Source: HIMB114 sp052048155
Lineage (GTDB): Bacteria; Pseudomonadota; Alphaproteobacteria; Pelagibacterales; Pelagibacteraceae
Assembly (NCBI RefSeq): GCF_052048155.1
Contig: NZ_JBNAIK010000002.1
Coordinates: 1-64,000 of the forward strand
Direction of reading: 5' to 3'
DNA length: 64,000 nt
The position numbers and the translations under genes are program-made. Each line of letters opens with the position of its first letter. The first letter of the stretch is position 1. The notes under the pieces are model-generated. The model saw only the letters and a list, made by a program, of their open reading frames with translations. It ran no database searches and had not been told where the DNA came from. Shown here one piece after another: positions 63,728 through 64,000 of the stretch.

Positions 63728-64000
63728 TATTTATTAATTGAACTTATAAAATTCCAACTACAATCAAAGCTTGGAATGTAGATTTCTGAAATCTTTGAAT
63801 TGCCAAATGCGCTTTCTAAAGTTTCTCTCCAATTATTAACTTGAGATGGTTTTTTATCTTTTGATCCAACTTGAGCAGTAATAACTCCATTTTTCTTTGT
63901 AATTCTCTTAATGTCATTTATATTTTTTGCTGCAAGATCAATACAAAATTGGTCATCGTTTAAATCTATAAACAAATGATCATATTTTTCATTTTCGCAA
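63727..64000 (-). CDS. Spermidine synthase-like protein, C-terminal part (cut by window edge)
   Basis: The open frame continues to the window edge without a start; about 90 C-terminal residues are visible. They read KYDHLFIDLNDDQFCIDLA, then KRITKKNGVITAQVGS, which matches the strand-4/strand-5 region of the spermidine synthase and related SAM-dependent methyltransferase fold (yDhi-D... kpgG-aQ.gs). The annotation depends on this short part, so a different class I methyltransferase is possible. It is coupled by TAATG to the nitrilase-family gene. Confidence 0.55.
   Translation of the reverse strand, partial: CENEKYDHLFIDLNDDQFCIDLAAKNINDIKRITKKNGVITAQVGSKDKKPSQVNNWRETLESAFGNSKISEIYIPSFDCSWNFISSINK

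Noticed and set aside
1..64000. tRNA or rRNA genes, insertion sequences, prophage or CRISPR arrays
   Set aside because: Intergenic space is at most 186 nt and contains no cloverleaf, spaced repeats, transposase or phage gene that I could find.

Overview
The window looks like a chromosomal segment of a streamlined marine alphaproteobacterium of the SAR11 (Pelagibacterales) group. The evidence is very AT-rich DNA, genes that abut or overlap by 1-14 nt almost everywhere, many small-molecule uptake systems for organic acids (two TRAP systems, one tripartite tricarboxylate transporter), and alphaproteobacterial gene orders such as purL-bolA-grxD. A rhodopsin at 33.9-34.6 kb carries Thr82/Ala86/Thr93, the signature of the TAT rhodopsin described from SAR11 strain HIMB114, so a HIMB114-like (subclade IIIa) relative is my best guess. 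No rRNA, tRNA, insertion sequence, phage gene or CRISPR array was seen. The longest stretch without a gene is 186 nt.

0-17 kb, housekeeping: a purine operon (purB end, purC, purS, purQ, purL) runs into bolA and grxD on +. It converges on a minus-strand block of rpsD, cimA, cysS, nadE, class II DAHP synthase, glmS and glmU. A plus-strand set follows: gph, prpB, prpC and a short DUF4174 gene.

17-33 kb: a DMT permease, nrdB-nrdA with two NrdR-like boxes 31 bp apart, and a phosphohexomutase. Then comes a minus-strand TRAP operon (dctP-dctQ-dctM) continuing into an enoyl-CoA hydratase, a CaiB-type CoA-transferase and a HIT protein. A serine-glyoxylate-type aminotransferase is divergent from a fused FAD/Fe-S 2-hydroxyacid dehydrogenase, which is followed by a Gate-domain membrane protein and a quinone oxidoreductase.

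33.9-48.6 kb, the most distinctive region: thirteen consecutive minus-strand genes with no gap above 32 nt. In transcription order they are an IclR regulator, Zn alcohol dehydrogenase, a three-gene molybdenum hydroxylase (its Mo subunit split in two), TctCBA, a ThDP enzyme, an aldehyde dehydrogenase, a sugar-acid-type IlvD/Edd dehydratase, an undescribed 56-residue two-helix membrane protein, and TAT rhodopsin. The enzymes fit an alcohol-aldehyde-acid-dehydration route for an unknown hydroxylated acid. A non-pumping, pH/UV-responsive rhodopsin, translationally linked to the small membrane protein, sits at the end of the same transcript. A good sigma70-like promoter and a palindrome lie just upstream of iclR.

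48.7-64 kb: a probable malonate locus (TRAP dctPQM, malonyl-CoA decarboxylase, then dusA and a TauE permease, with a divergent CoA-transferase). It is followed by rpoZ, an MFS permease, a 3-hydroxyisobutyrate-dehydrogenase-type enzyme, a PPOX flavoprotein, a gamma carbonic anhydrase, a thioredoxin-like protein, a small glycosyltransferase group (GT4, membrane protein, GT9, DUF6165), a nitrilase-family amidase and the end of a spermidine-synthase-like gene.
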